Part shown: in pieces, positions 18,463 to 26,612 of the stretch
Numbering within the stretch: the stretch's first letter is position 1
Layout of the letters: each line of letters begins with the position of its first letter
Source of the DNA: Acidobacteriaceae bacterium
GTDB lineage: Bacteria; Acidobacteriota; Terriglobia; Terriglobales; Acidobacteriaceae
Direction: 5' to 3'
Length of the DNA: 64,000 nt
Assembly (NCBI GenBank): GCA_003134995.1
Contig: PLDC01000019.1
Location: 592,517 to 656,516, forward strand
Program-made: the position numbers and the translations under genes
The notes under the pieces: generated by a model
The model's database searches: none
What the model was told of the DNA's origin: nothing
Seen by the model: the letters and a program-made list of their open reading frames with translations, nothing else

Positions 18463-18639
18463 AATTGAGGACGATGTGAAGACAGCCGCCTCAAGCTTGA
18501 CGGCCGAGACCTGCAAAATTTTGCACTCTCCCTCTCAAAAGAAAGTCTTCGAACCGCACCCGATTGGCACTAGAATGGGCTAGCGCCACACTCCGGACCC
18601 CCGCACCACTGCGGCATCCGGCACTCTCCCGGAGGCACT

Positions 18640-19758
18640 GTGCACGTTCTGGTCACTGCCGATACCCTGTCCGGCTCCTGGACCTACACTCGCGAGCTGG
18701 TCACAGGCTTGGTCACGCGCGGCGTCCGGGTCACACTGGTCAGCTTCGGTGAAATCCCACTGCCCGATCAGACCGCGTGGATGGACCTTCTTCACGGCCT
18801 TGAATTTCGCCCCACTGCGTTTCGCCTGGAGTGGATGGACGATGCGCCAAACGACCTCGCCGAATCCTCCGAGTATCTCGCCAACCTGGTGCGCGAAGTT
18901 CAGCCCGACCTGCTTCACTTTCATCAGTTTTGCCACGGCGACCTCGCGGTCGATGTGCCGCGCGTGATCATGGCACACGGCGATCTCATCAGTTGGACCG
19001 AAGCGGTGCACGGTTGCGCGCCGCGCCCCACGCGCTGGCTAAAGTGGTATCGCGATACCATCGTCGGCGGCATTGCTGCCGCGGATGCGGTAGTCGCGCC
19101 CTCGGCCTGCATGCTGAACACCCTGATTTCTACTTACGCGCGCCCGCGCCGCGCCGCCATTATTTATCCCGGACGCAACCCCATCTTCTTCAATCCGTAC
19201 GTCAGCAAAGACGATTCAGTGCTCTCCGTGGGACGCCTGCTCGACGCCGGCAGGCAAGTCTTTCTGCTCACGCAACATGCACATCCGTTTTCGGTATGCA
19301 TCGTAGGCGCGGAGCAAACCGTTCCGCTGCCGCGCATTCCCATCCGCGCCGATGTGAAAGTTTCGACCGACCAGAGTTGCGTCGCCATCCGCGGCGCGCA
19401 GACCGAATCGCAGCTGCGCGCTCTCTACAGCCGGGCCGCCGTCTACGCCGCCACTTCGCGCTATGAGCCGCTGGGCATGGCTCCGCTTGATGCCGCGTTC
19501 TCGCGTTGCGCCATCGTCGCCAACGATATTCCGAGCTTTCGCGAAGTCTGGGGTGACGCCGCTCTCTACTTCCGCACCAACGACGCGCGCAGTCTGGCCG
19601 ACATCCTTCGCCAACTCGATGCCGACCGCGCCCTGCGCCACGCCTATGCCGATCACGCCTACACCCGCGCCCGCGAACGCTTCACTACGAAGCGCATGAT
19701 CGATGACTACCTCGACCTCTACCGCAGCCTGGTTTCCGCCGATTCTCTTGCCGCGTAG
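18640..19758 (+). CDS. Glycosyltransferase family 4/1 (GT-B fold)
   Basis: 372 residues with a GTG start at 18640 preceded by GGAGG at 18631-18635. The N-terminal half (HVLVTADTLSGSWTYTRELV) is the acceptor Rossmann domain; VIMAHGDLISW and DAVVAPSACMLNTL are typical linker features. The C-terminal donor domain shows SVGRLLDAGRQ, YAATSRYEPLGMAPLDAAF (E-x7-E-like motif) and IVANDIPSFREVWGDAALYF. Likely a cytosolic sugar-nucleotide-dependent transferase. The specific sugar is unknown. Confidence 0.88.
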   Translation: MHVLVTADTLSGSWTYTRELVTGLVTRGVRVTLVSFGEIPLPDQTAWMDLLHGLEFRPTAFRLEWMDDAPNDLAESSEYLANLVREVQPDLLHFHQFCHGDLAVDVPRVIMAHGDLISWTEAVHGCAPRPTRWLKWYRDTIVGGIAAADAVVAPSACMLNTLISTYARPRRAAIIYPGRNPIFFNPYVSKDDSVLSVGRLLDAGRQVFLLTQHAHPFSVCIVGAEQTVPLPRIPIRADVKVSTDQSCVAIRGAQTESQLRALYSRAAVYAATSRYEPLGMAPLDAAFSRCAIVANDIPSFREVWGDAALYFRTNDARSLADILRQLDADRALRHAYADHAYTRARERFTTKRMIDDYLDLYRSLVSADSLAA

Positions 19759-19856
19759 ATCCTAAGGTATCTCTCAGCGACTTTAGATTCCGCCGACCCA
19801 ACAATCATTCGCAACGGCACGCCACTCTGTGGCATCTAGTGGTGCAGGAGAAAACT

Positions 19857-20117
19857 ATGGCTAGGAACAAGAAACGCGAACAAGATGAAACCGGACCGGA
19901 TTCCGCCGGTCAGTCCGGCGACATTCAGCAAATGTCGGACGACGCTGAGGCGGATTCCGAAAGCGTTGAAGAATTGCTGGAAGAGGGAAACTCCTTCGAG
20001 GCTGGAATCGTACGGGGAGTGGAGAACGCTAAGGATGCGGACGTTGCTGAGGTGACCACGCACGAAGTTCCGGAAGACGACGTGCCGGAAGAATATTTGG
20101 ACGACGATCGCAACTAA
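19857..20117 (+). CDS. Small very acidic hypothetical protein
   Basis: 86 residues; the ATG at 19857 has AGGAG (19846-19850) 6 bp upstream. After a short basic start (MARNKKREQDE) it is dominated by Asp/Glu (DDAEADSESVEELLEEG, VPEDDVPEEYLDDD). No known domain. Probably intrinsically disordered. It neighbours another small protein; both have good ribosome sites, supporting real expression. Confidence 0.65.
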   Translation: MARNKKREQDETGPDSAGQSGDIQQMSDDAEADSESVEELLEEGNSFEAGIVRGVENAKDADVAEVTTHEVPEDDVPEEYLDDDRN

Positions 20118-20182
20118 AGTTTGATCGCGCCTAACGTCTGATCGCGACCCCAGCACAACTATCTACCGTCAGGAGAAACGCA

Positions 20183-20383
20183 ATGTCACCAAGCATGCAC
20201 AATCGAGCATTAGAACTTCACAACCTCGCGGCCCACGCGCACGCCGCTGCGGCCGTTGCCCACGGCAAGGGAGACCATCTTACCGCGCATGAACTCAGCA
20301 CGCAGGCGCATGAACATTCCGTGAACGCCCTCAAGCTCGCCGAAGAGCTCGCCAACGAAGGCAAAAAGTCTAGCAAACCTTAG
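20183..20383 (+). CDS. Small His/Ala-rich helical protein
   Basis: 66 residues with AGGAG 7-8 bp before the ATG. The sequence is almost entirely helical, with a HxxAAxAHAAAAVAH pattern and a second His-rich helix (LSTQAHEHSVNALKLAEEL). Nine or so histidines in 66 residues could bind metal, but no defined site is recognised. Function unknown. Confidence 0.65.
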   Translation: MSPSMHNRALELHNLAAHAHAAAAVAHGKGDHLTAHELSTQAHEHSVNALKLAEELANEGKKSSKP

Positions 20384-20491
20384 GCGCGGTAATTTATTGA
20401 GTGTAAGAAGCTCTCCGTCAACCTCCTCTACCCGCGTTGCATCCAACGCAATCTACTTTATTCCGAATTGATTTTGTGAGAGAGGGAAAGA

Positions 20492-21493
20492 ATGCCCCAA
20501 TCTTCTAGCGGAACCATTCCTTTGCGAAAGTTTGGCCGCTCCGACGCCAAGATTTCGGCTCTCGGCTTCGGAGGCCATCACTTGGGCGAAGCTCCCGATG
20601 AGAAAACTGCGGTCGAAATCATCCACCAGGCGGTCGATGGCGGAATCACTTTTTTTGACAACTGCTGGGAGTATCGCCGGGGAAAAACCGAAGTATGGAT
20701 GGGCATCGGTTTGAAAGGCCGCCGCGACAAAGTTTTTCTGATGACCAAAACTTGTCCTCACGGCCGAGATGCCAGCCTCGCGCTGCAGATGCTCGAAGAA
20801 AGTTTGCGCCGCCTGCAAACCGATCACCTCGACTTGTGGCAGGTTCACGGGATGGCTTTCGACAACGATGCCGACCTCTTCATTCGCCCGAACGGCGCAG
20901 CCGAAGCGCTTGAAAAAGCCAAGAAGGATGGCAAGGTTCGCTTTGTCGGATTCACTGGCCACCACAATCCGAAGGTTCATCTCGCCATGCTGAACACCGG
21001 CTTTCCCTTTGACTCCGTGCAAATGCCGCTGAATGCTTTCGACGCAAATTTCCGCAGCTTCGAGCAGCAGGTGCTTCCTGAACTGATCAAGCGCGGCATC
21101 GCTCCTCTCGGCATGAAACCGCTCAACGGACACGGCGAAGCCATCAAGAACGGCGCAATTACTGCCGAGGAAGCCCTGCGTTACGCCATGAGCTTGCCCG
21201 TCGCGACTACCATCACCGGCATGGACAGCCTCGAAGTGCTTCATCAGAATCTTCAGATTGCGCAGAACTTTACTCCGATGTCCGAAGCGGAGATGAGCGC
21301 ACTGCGTGACCGCTGCAAACCGGATGCCGCCGACGGCCGCTTCGAACTTTATAAGTTGTCGCTCAAGTTCGATAATCCCGAAGCGCGCCTCGCGCATGGC
21401 TTTCCGCTCGATACGCAGCAATTCGAGGTCAAGGACATGTTTGGAGTCGAGATGAATACCGGTCATCCGTGGCCGGAAAAGAAGTTCCAGTAG
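20492..21493 (+). CDS. Aldo/keto reductase family protein
   Basis: 333 residues, start with GAGGG upstream. The TIM-barrel AKR signature is visible: LRKFGRSDAKISALGFGGHH, the Asp/Tyr region GITFFDNCWEYRRGKTE, catalytic Lys in FLMTKTCPHGRD, and LRRLQTDHLDLWQVHGM. NADPH-dependent oxidoreductase, cytosolic (no signal). It is followed 53 bp later by a paralogue carrying a Tat signal; segments such as LEESLRRLQTDHLDLWQ are identical in both, indicating tandem duplication. Confidence 0.9.
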   Translation: MPQSSSGTIPLRKFGRSDAKISALGFGGHHLGEAPDEKTAVEIIHQAVDGGITFFDNCWEYRRGKTEVWMGIGLKGRRDKVFLMTKTCPHGRDASLALQMLEESLRRLQTDHLDLWQVHGMAFDNDADLFIRPNGAAEALEKAKKDGKVRFVGFTGHHNPKVHLAMLNTGFPFDSVQMPLNAFDANFRSFEQQVLPELIKRGIAPLGMKPLNGHGEAIKNGAITAEEALRYAMSLPVATTITGMDSLEVLHQNLQIAQNFTPMSEAEMSALRDRCKPDAADGRFELYKLSLKFDNPEARLAHGFPLDTQQFEVKDMFGVEMNTGHPWPEKKFQ

Positions 21494-21546
21494 GAACCAT
21501 TTCGCGGAAAGACGATTCTAGGAGAGAACGATTTTAGGAGAAGACG

Positions 21547-22602
21547 ATGAGCGCGAAGGTAGAGTGGAATCGTCGCAGTTTTATCAAAGGTGCAGCCCTC
21601 GCGGGCGCGATACCGCTCATCGCTGGAGGAAGCATGGCGCAACAGAATCAGGATAAGAATCAACGGGAACAAGTTCCCTCTGGCCAGGTGCCGAAGAAAC
21701 CGCTGGGCCGAACCGGCGTGCAGGTTTCCGCGATGGGAATCGGCGGCTATCATCTCGGCTCGGCTGAAACCGATCAGGCCGCCAATGAGATCGTGGCCAA
21801 AGCGCTCGATCACGGCGTGGATTTTTTTGACAACGCTTGGGAATACCATGACGGCCTCAGTGAAGAGCGTCTCGGAAAGGCTCTAAGAGGCAAGCGTCAG
21901 CAAGCCTTCGTGATGACCAAAGTCTGCACCCATGGCCGCGACAAAAAAATCGCCATGAGAATGCTGGAGGAATCGCTGCGCCGCCTGCAAACCGATCACC
22001 TCGATCTCTGGCAGATTCACGAAGTGGTTTACGACAACGATCCCGATCTAATCTTCGCGCCGAACGGCGCAGCCGAAGCGCTTCTCGCTGCCAAACAGCA
22101 AGGTAAAGTTCGCTTCATCGGTTTCACCGGACACAAAGATCCCGAGATTCATCTGAAAATGTTGTCCCATGATTTTCCCTTCGACACGATCCAGATGCCG
22201 CTGAACTGTTGCGACGCAACCTTCCGCAGCTTCGAAACGCGCGTGCTGCCGGAAGCCAATCGGCGCGGCATCGCCGCTCTGGGGATGAAAAGCCTGGGAG
22301 GCAGCGGGGAACTCGTCCGCCACGGCGCCGTAACACCGGAGCAGGGACTTCGCTATGCCATGAGCCTTCCCGTCGCCACCACCATCAGCGGAATCGATAC
22401 TATGCAAGTGCTGGATCAAAATCTTAAGATCGCGGTAAATTTTCAACCTCTTGCCGCCGCAGAGATGCAAGCTTTGCGCGACCAATGCCGCGTCGTGGCC
22501 GCCGATGGCCGCCTTGAACTGTTCAAGATGACCACCAAGTACGACGGGAAGGTTGGGCGCGAACAGCATCATTTTCCCACCACGCAAGAGTTGCCACTGT
22601 AG
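21547..22602 (+). CDS. Tat-exported aldo/keto reductase paralogue
   Basis: 351 residues; AGGAG precedes the ATG. The N-terminus NRRSFIKGAALAGAIPLIAG is a twin-arginine signal (RRSFIK), absent from the upstream copy. The AKR core follows: LGRTGVQVSAMGIGGYHLG, GVDFFDNAWEYHDG, FVMTKVCTHGRD, LRRLQTDHLDLWQIHE. Export of a folded, possibly NADPH-loaded enzyme to the periplasm is inferred. Two perfect hairpins follow the stop. Confidence 0.9.
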   Translation: MSAKVEWNRRSFIKGAALAGAIPLIAGGSMAQQNQDKNQREQVPSGQVPKKPLGRTGVQVSAMGIGGYHLGSAETDQAANEIVAKALDHGVDFFDNAWEYHDGLSEERLGKALRGKRQQAFVMTKVCTHGRDKKIAMRMLEESLRRLQTDHLDLWQIHEVVYDNDPDLIFAPNGAAEALLAAKQQGKVRFIGFTGHKDPEIHLKMLSHDFPFDTIQMPLNCCDATFRSFETRVLPEANRRGIAALGMKSLGGSGELVRHGAVTPEQGLRYAMSLPVATTISGIDTMQVLDQNLKIAVNFQPLAAAEMQALRDQCRVVAADGRLELFKMTTKYDGKVGREQHHFPTTQELPL

Positions 22603-22632
22603 CCGCACCTTAGCGCCCGGCAAAGTGGAAGA

Positions 22633-22684
22633 GCGGCGCTTCAGCGCCGCGTAAGCCTCACTCCTTCGGGGCTTTCAGCCCCCG
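22633..22684. repeat. Double-hairpin repeat (GGCGCTTCAGCGCC / GGGGCTTTCAGCCCC)
   Basis: GCGGCGCT-TC-AGCGCCGC (22633-22650) and CGGGGCT-TTC-AGCCCC are two adjacent hairpins. This pair resembles interspersed repeats frequent in acidobacterial intergenic regions and may also stop transcription of the reductase genes. Confidence 0.65.
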
Positions 22685-22717
22685 TGTTCGCCCTAGCCCC
22701 AATCGACAAGTTTATTC

Positions 22718-22750
22718 TTGACATCCTGTACTGTGTAACATACAGTATGT
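22718..22750 (+). promoter_or_regulatory. padR promoter with overlapping palindrome
   Basis: -35 TTGACA (22718-22723), 17-bp spacer, -10 TACAGT (22741-22746). The palindrome ACATAC-A-GTATGT (22738-22750) covers the -10 box. The predicted transcript start is about 10 nt before the ATG, so the mRNA is nearly leaderless. Probable PadR autoregulation. Confidence 0.75.
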
Positions 22751-22762
22751 GGCATACACTAT

Positions 22763-23113
22763 ATGTCGCCTAGCACAAGTTCCGATACGCGTAACGACGA
22801 TCGCTTCGAGAACCTCCGCCAGGAACTTCGCCGCGGCAGCCTTCCCCTCGCCGTTCTGGCGGCATTGCGCACCGAGCACTACGGCTACACGCTGCGCAAG
22901 ACCCTCGCTAGTCACGGCATGGCCATAGACGAAGGCACGCTCTACCCGCTGCTTCGCCGTCTTGAGACTCAGGGCCTGCTGGTAAGCCAGTGGCGCGAAG
23001 AGGACAAGCGTAACAAGCGCTTCTACCGTCTCTCACCGGATGGCAAGTTGATTCTCAAACAGTTGTCAATCGAGTGGAAGAGCATTCACGCATCGCTGGA
23101 AGACATTTTTTAA
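22763..23113 (+). CDS. PadR-family transcriptional regulator
   Basis: 116 residues. The winged helix-turn-helix is clear: SLPLAVLAALRTEHYGYTLRK, GTLYPLLRRLETQGLLVSQW and KRNKRFYRLSPDGKLILKQL. It lacks the long C-terminal helix of class I PadR. There is no Shine-Dalgarno; the promoter ends about 10 nt before the start. It lies 22 bp upstream of a HAAS-domain membrane protein, an arrangement typical of PadR-HAAS regulatory pairs. Confidence 0.92.
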   Translation: MSPSTSSDTRNDDRFENLRQELRRGSLPLAVLAALRTEHYGYTLRKTLASHGMAIDEGTLYPLLRRLETQGLLVSQWREEDKRNKRFYRLSPDGKLILKQLSIEWKSIHASLEDIF

Positions 23114-23135
23114 TAGCAGTCTCAAGGAGCACGTC

Positions 23136-24107
23136 ATGGCACTCGTTGATCGTTACCTGCAAGCCGTTAAGTTCTGGCTGCCGCGCAATCAAAAAGACGA
23201 CATCATCGCGGAACTATCAGAAGATCTTCGCTCGCAGATCGAAGAAAAGGAAACCGAACTCGGCCATCCACTCACCGACGCGGAGATCGAGCCCATCCTT
23301 AAAAGCTGCGGTTCTCCTATGGCCGTCGCCGGACGCTTCCTGCCGCAGCAATCGTTAATCGGTCCGGCACTGTTTCCCATCTACCGCGTCATCATCCGGT
23401 CGCTGATCCTTTATTTCTTGCTGCCGTGGCTGTTGCTGTGGATGGGCATCGCCATCTTCTCTCCCGACTATCGCGCAGACCATCCCGGCATGGCGCTCTT
23501 TGCAACGCTTGAGCCCTGGTGGCTCGCCTGCACTTGGTCGCTGTTTATCAACACCCTGATCTTCGCCCTTCTGGATCGCTCTCAGTCATATTCGCAACGG
23601 ATCAACGATTGGAACCCGCGTGCGCTTCCTCCGGTGCGCGATCCCAACCGCGTCTCCCGCGGCTCGACCATATTCGAGTTGACTATCGTTGTCGCAACCC
23701 TTGCCGTGTGGGTGCAGCTTGACGTCTTTCATCGCGTCTTCCACTTTTTCGGATTGACCGTCACGCTCTCCTACCGCTGGCCGGAATTTTTCTGGGGATT
23801 AGTAGCGCTCAGCCTGGCTGGCATCGTCGTCTCCGGCCTGAATCTCGCGAAGGCGCGCTGGACGCGCCTGAGCGCCAGCCTGCGTCTCGCGCTCGACTGT
23901 GGCTCCTCGGGATTGAGTTACTGGCTGTTCCGAGCCAACCTGCTGCAATCGCTGAGCGGGAATGACATCCCTTCCACCGAAGCCGCAAGGTTCGTTAGCT
24001 TTCTCAACCAGTGGATGGCAAGGTCAGCTATCTGGGTGCTGGTAGTTGGAGCGATAATTGTTTTCTTCGACATTCGCCGCCTCCGCCGCGTCGACCCAGG
24101 AGTTTGA
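23136..24107 (+). CDS. HAAS/permease-prefix-domain membrane protein
   Basis: 323 residues, AAGGAG before the ATG. Residues 1-75 (RYLQAVKFWLPRNQKDDIIAELSEDLRSQIEE, then a GSPMAVAGRFLP ending) match the HAAS/permease-prefix type module that partners with PadR. Five or so TM helices follow (about residues 85-110, 128-147, 175-193, 213-231, 290-308). No transporter ATPase is nearby. Probably a membrane sensor or regulator controlled by the upstream PadR. Confidence 0.8.
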   Translation: MALVDRYLQAVKFWLPRNQKDDIIAELSEDLRSQIEEKETELGHPLTDAEIEPILKSCGSPMAVAGRFLPQQSLIGPALFPIYRVIIRSLILYFLLPWLLLWMGIAIFSPDYRADHPGMALFATLEPWWLACTWSLFINTLIFALLDRSQSYSQRINDWNPRALPPVRDPNRVSRGSTIFELTIVVATLAVWVQLDVFHRVFHFFGLTVTLSYRWPEFFWGLVALSLAGIVVSGLNLAKARWTRLSASLRLALDCGSSGLSYWLFRANLLQSLSGNDIPSTEAARFVSFLNQWMARSAIWVLVVGAIIVFFDIRRLRRVDPGV

Positions 24108-24255
24108 TCGCTCACGCAACTTCGTCCAGCGTGCTCGTAGCTGTCCACCCGACTCCGTCCTTTTTACGGGATCGACCTATCTCAGATCACCGAGTGAGCA
24201 GAATTGAACAGTCGCACTACGCGGCACCGTTCTACGATCTGCTCGAGGAACATTC

Positions 24256-25368
24256 ATGCCAACCGCCGAACTCGAACATGCGATCTCGCCCGCGACTCCC
24301 ACACCCGATGGCACCATGAAGGCTCTGGTCTATCACGGTCCAGGCAAGTACGGCTGGGAGAATAAGCCGCGCCCGACCATCCAGCACCCATCCGATGTCA
24401 TCGTGCGGGTCACCACGTCTACGATCTGCGGAACCGATCTCCACATTCTCAAAGGCGATCTCCCCGCCGTGACCGATGGCCGTATTCTTGGCCACGAAGC
24501 AATCGGTGTCATCGAGCAGATCGGCGCCGCAGTCTCGGAGTTTCACGTCGGCGACAAGGTCATCGTTTCCTGCGTCACCGCCGGCCTCAAGTGCGACTTC
24601 TGCAAACGAGGCATGTATTCCCATTGCCGCCACGGGGGCTGGATTCTCGGCTGTACCCTGGATGGAACTCAGGCCGAATACGTTCGCATCCCTGAAGCCG
24701 ACGGCAGTCTCTACCACTTCCCGGCCGGCGACGATGAAGAAGCCATGGTCATGCTCAGCGACATTCTGCCCACAGGCTTTGAGTGCGGCGTTCTGAACGG
24801 ACAGGTCAAGCCCGGAGACACCGTCGCGATCATCGGCGCCGGCCCGGTGGGCCTCGCCGTTTTGCTGACCGCGCAATTCTATTCGCCCGCGGCAATTTTC
24901 ATGATCGACCTCGATGACAAGCGTCTCGCGGTCGCGAAGAAGTTTGGCGCAACCACATTGATCAACAGCTCCGATGGCCATGCCGCTCATCAGGTGATGG
25001 AACTCACTGAAGGCGCCGGCGTCGACGTGGCCATTGAAGCTGTCGGCCTTCCCGCTACCTTTGCCATCTGCCAGGAGATCGTCGCGGCCGGCGGCCGCAT
25101 CGCCAATGTCGGAGTCCACGGCAAGCCAGTCGAGCTGCACATGGAAAAACTCTGGGATCGCAACATTGCGATCACCACGCGTCTCGTGGATACCGTTACG
25201 ACGCCGATGCTTCTGAAGGTCGTGCGATCCGGTAAGCTGCAGCCCGCCAAGCTCGTGACTCACCGTTTTGCCATGAACGACATCATGAAGGCGTATGACA
25301 CCTTTGGCAACGCGGCACGAGAGAGCGCGCTCAAGGTGGTGCTCACGAACGGCGAGCCTCGGGGCTGA
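24256..25368 (+). CDS. Zinc-dependent alcohol dehydrogenase (MDR family)
   Basis: 370 residues; GAGGAAC lies about 7 bp upstream of the ATG. Catalytic zinc ligands: Cys in TSTICGTDLHI, the His-Glu pair in GHEAIGVIEQIG. The structural zinc cluster is partly present (VTAGLKCDFCKRGMYSHCRHGG). The NAD(P)-binding Rossmann motif is GAGPVGLAVL. The sequence resembles the isopropanol/secondary alcohol and butanediol dehydrogenase branch. Cytosolic; physiological substrate not predictable. Confidence 0.9.
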   Translation: MPTAELEHAISPATPTPDGTMKALVYHGPGKYGWENKPRPTIQHPSDVIVRVTTSTICGTDLHILKGDLPAVTDGRILGHEAIGVIEQIGAAVSEFHVGDKVIVSCVTAGLKCDFCKRGMYSHCRHGGWILGCTLDGTQAEYVRIPEADGSLYHFPAGDDEEAMVMLSDILPTGFECGVLNGQVKPGDTVAIIGAGPVGLAVLLTAQFYSPAAIFMIDLDDKRLAVAKKFGATTLINSSDGHAAHQVMELTEGAGVDVAIEAVGLPATFAICQEIVAAGGRIANVGVHGKPVELHMEKLWDRNIAITTRLVDTVTTPMLLKVVRSGKLQPAKLVTHRFAMNDIMKAYDTFGNAARESALKVVLTNGEPRG

Positions 25369-25556
25369 GAAGTCTTTGTGCGGTCTCGGTTCGAAGTTTC
25401 AAAGTGGGAATTGCAGCGCAGACTTTTGGGCTCGTCCTTGCGTTCTGCACTTGAGGCGATGACGCGGAAGCCGAAAGATGAGATACAGGCCGATAAGTCA
25501 AATGATTCTCTTACACAGATTCATGACAAGCCCCGGCATCAAGGGAGGACGTGCTA

Positions 25557-26507
25557 ATGCGAATGCCAGCAAGTTTCAGGGCCTCTCGAGTTCTTCTGTT
25601 CTCGACATTCTTTCTTCTCGTCGTCGCCGATGCCTCCGGGCAGGCGAGCCAGCCCGCTCCCGCCAAGAACGCTCAGTCCGCCAGCGCGCCCCCGGCTGCT
25701 GCAGCGTCGGCTGAGGATTCCAAATACGTGGGCGCGGACACCTGCAAAACCTGTCACGAGGAGATCTACAACGCCTGGCAGAAAACGCCGCACTGGAAGA
25801 CCACACTGAATAAGGAGGCCTCGCACCAAGGTTGCGAGGGCTGCCATGGTCCCGGTGCGGAGCATGTGGCGGGCGGCGGCGACACCAGCAAGATATTCAA
25901 TCCTGCGAAGCACTCGGCCAAAGAGGTTGACGCCAAGTGCCTGACCTGTCACGCGGGAACGCACCCGAACTTTGACCGCTCGCCCCACGCCAGGGCGAAG
26001 GTCAGCTGTATTAGCTGCCACAGCGTTCATCAGAGCAAGGAAGAAGATAATCTGCTGAAGGTTTCGCAGCCTACTCTCTGCTTCCAGTGCCACTCCGACA
26101 CCAAGCCGGCGTTCAACATGCCGTTCCACCACAAGGTGAACGAAGGCTTGATCACGTGCAGCGATTGCCACGACGTGCACGGCACCTTCGGAGCCAACAA
26201 CCTGAAGTCCACGGCCGACCAGAACGCGATCTGCACCAAGTGCCACACCGAGACGCGCGGGCCGTTCGTCTATGAACACGTCGCGGTCAAGGCCGAAGGG
26301 TGTGTGGGATGCCACACTCCGCACGGTTCCCAGAATCCCCGCCTGCTGAGCATGCCGGCCATCGCCCCGCTCTGCAACCAGTGCCACAGCGGCGTAGCTA
26401 ACAACACGGTTCACGGAATGGGCGCGGGATCGTCGGAAACCATAACTTGTACGAACTGCCACACCTATATTCATGGCTCGAACATGAATGCGGCGTTCCT
26501 CAGGTAG
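25557..26507 (+). CDS. Decaheme c-type cytochrome (DmsE/MtrA/PioA family)
   Basis: 316 residues from the ATG at 25557, with GGGAGG 8 bp before. A signal peptide covers about residues 1-28. Ten CXXCH heme motifs are counted: CKTCH, CEGCH, CLTCH, CISCH, CFQCH, CSDCH, CTKCH, CVGCH, CNQCH, CTNCH, evenly spread as in MtrA. It is followed by an MtrB/PioB-type porin, so together they should form a periplasm-to-surface electron conduit. No surface cytochrome (MtrC/OmcA) gene is next to it. Confidence 0.95.
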   Translation: MRMPASFRASRVLLFSTFFLLVVADASGQASQPAPAKNAQSASAPPAAAASAEDSKYVGADTCKTCHEEIYNAWQKTPHWKTTLNKEASHQGCEGCHGPGAEHVAGGGDTSKIFNPAKHSAKEVDAKCLTCHAGTHPNFDRSPHARAKVSCISCHSVHQSKEEDNLLKVSQPTLCFQCHSDTKPAFNMPFHHKVNEGLITCSDCHDVHGTFGANNLKSTADQNAICTKCHTETRGPFVYEHVAVKAEGCVGCHTPHGSQNPRLLSMPAIAPLCNQCHSGVANNTVHGMGAGSSETITCTNCHTYIHGSNMNAAFLR

Positions 26508-26612
26508 GGTCATGGATTGCGCCTGGAAAATTGCGGAGGCGCGGGCCGCGTTCCGATTGCGCGTAGGGATTCAAGGTCTCGACGAGCAATGTTTTCGAGT
26601 GAGGCTTTCAAT

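Noticed and set aside
17400-18479. Second long plus-strand ORF inside the GT39 gene
   Set aside because: Alternative frame of a GC-rich gene; Arg/Ala-rich with no membrane segments or motifs.
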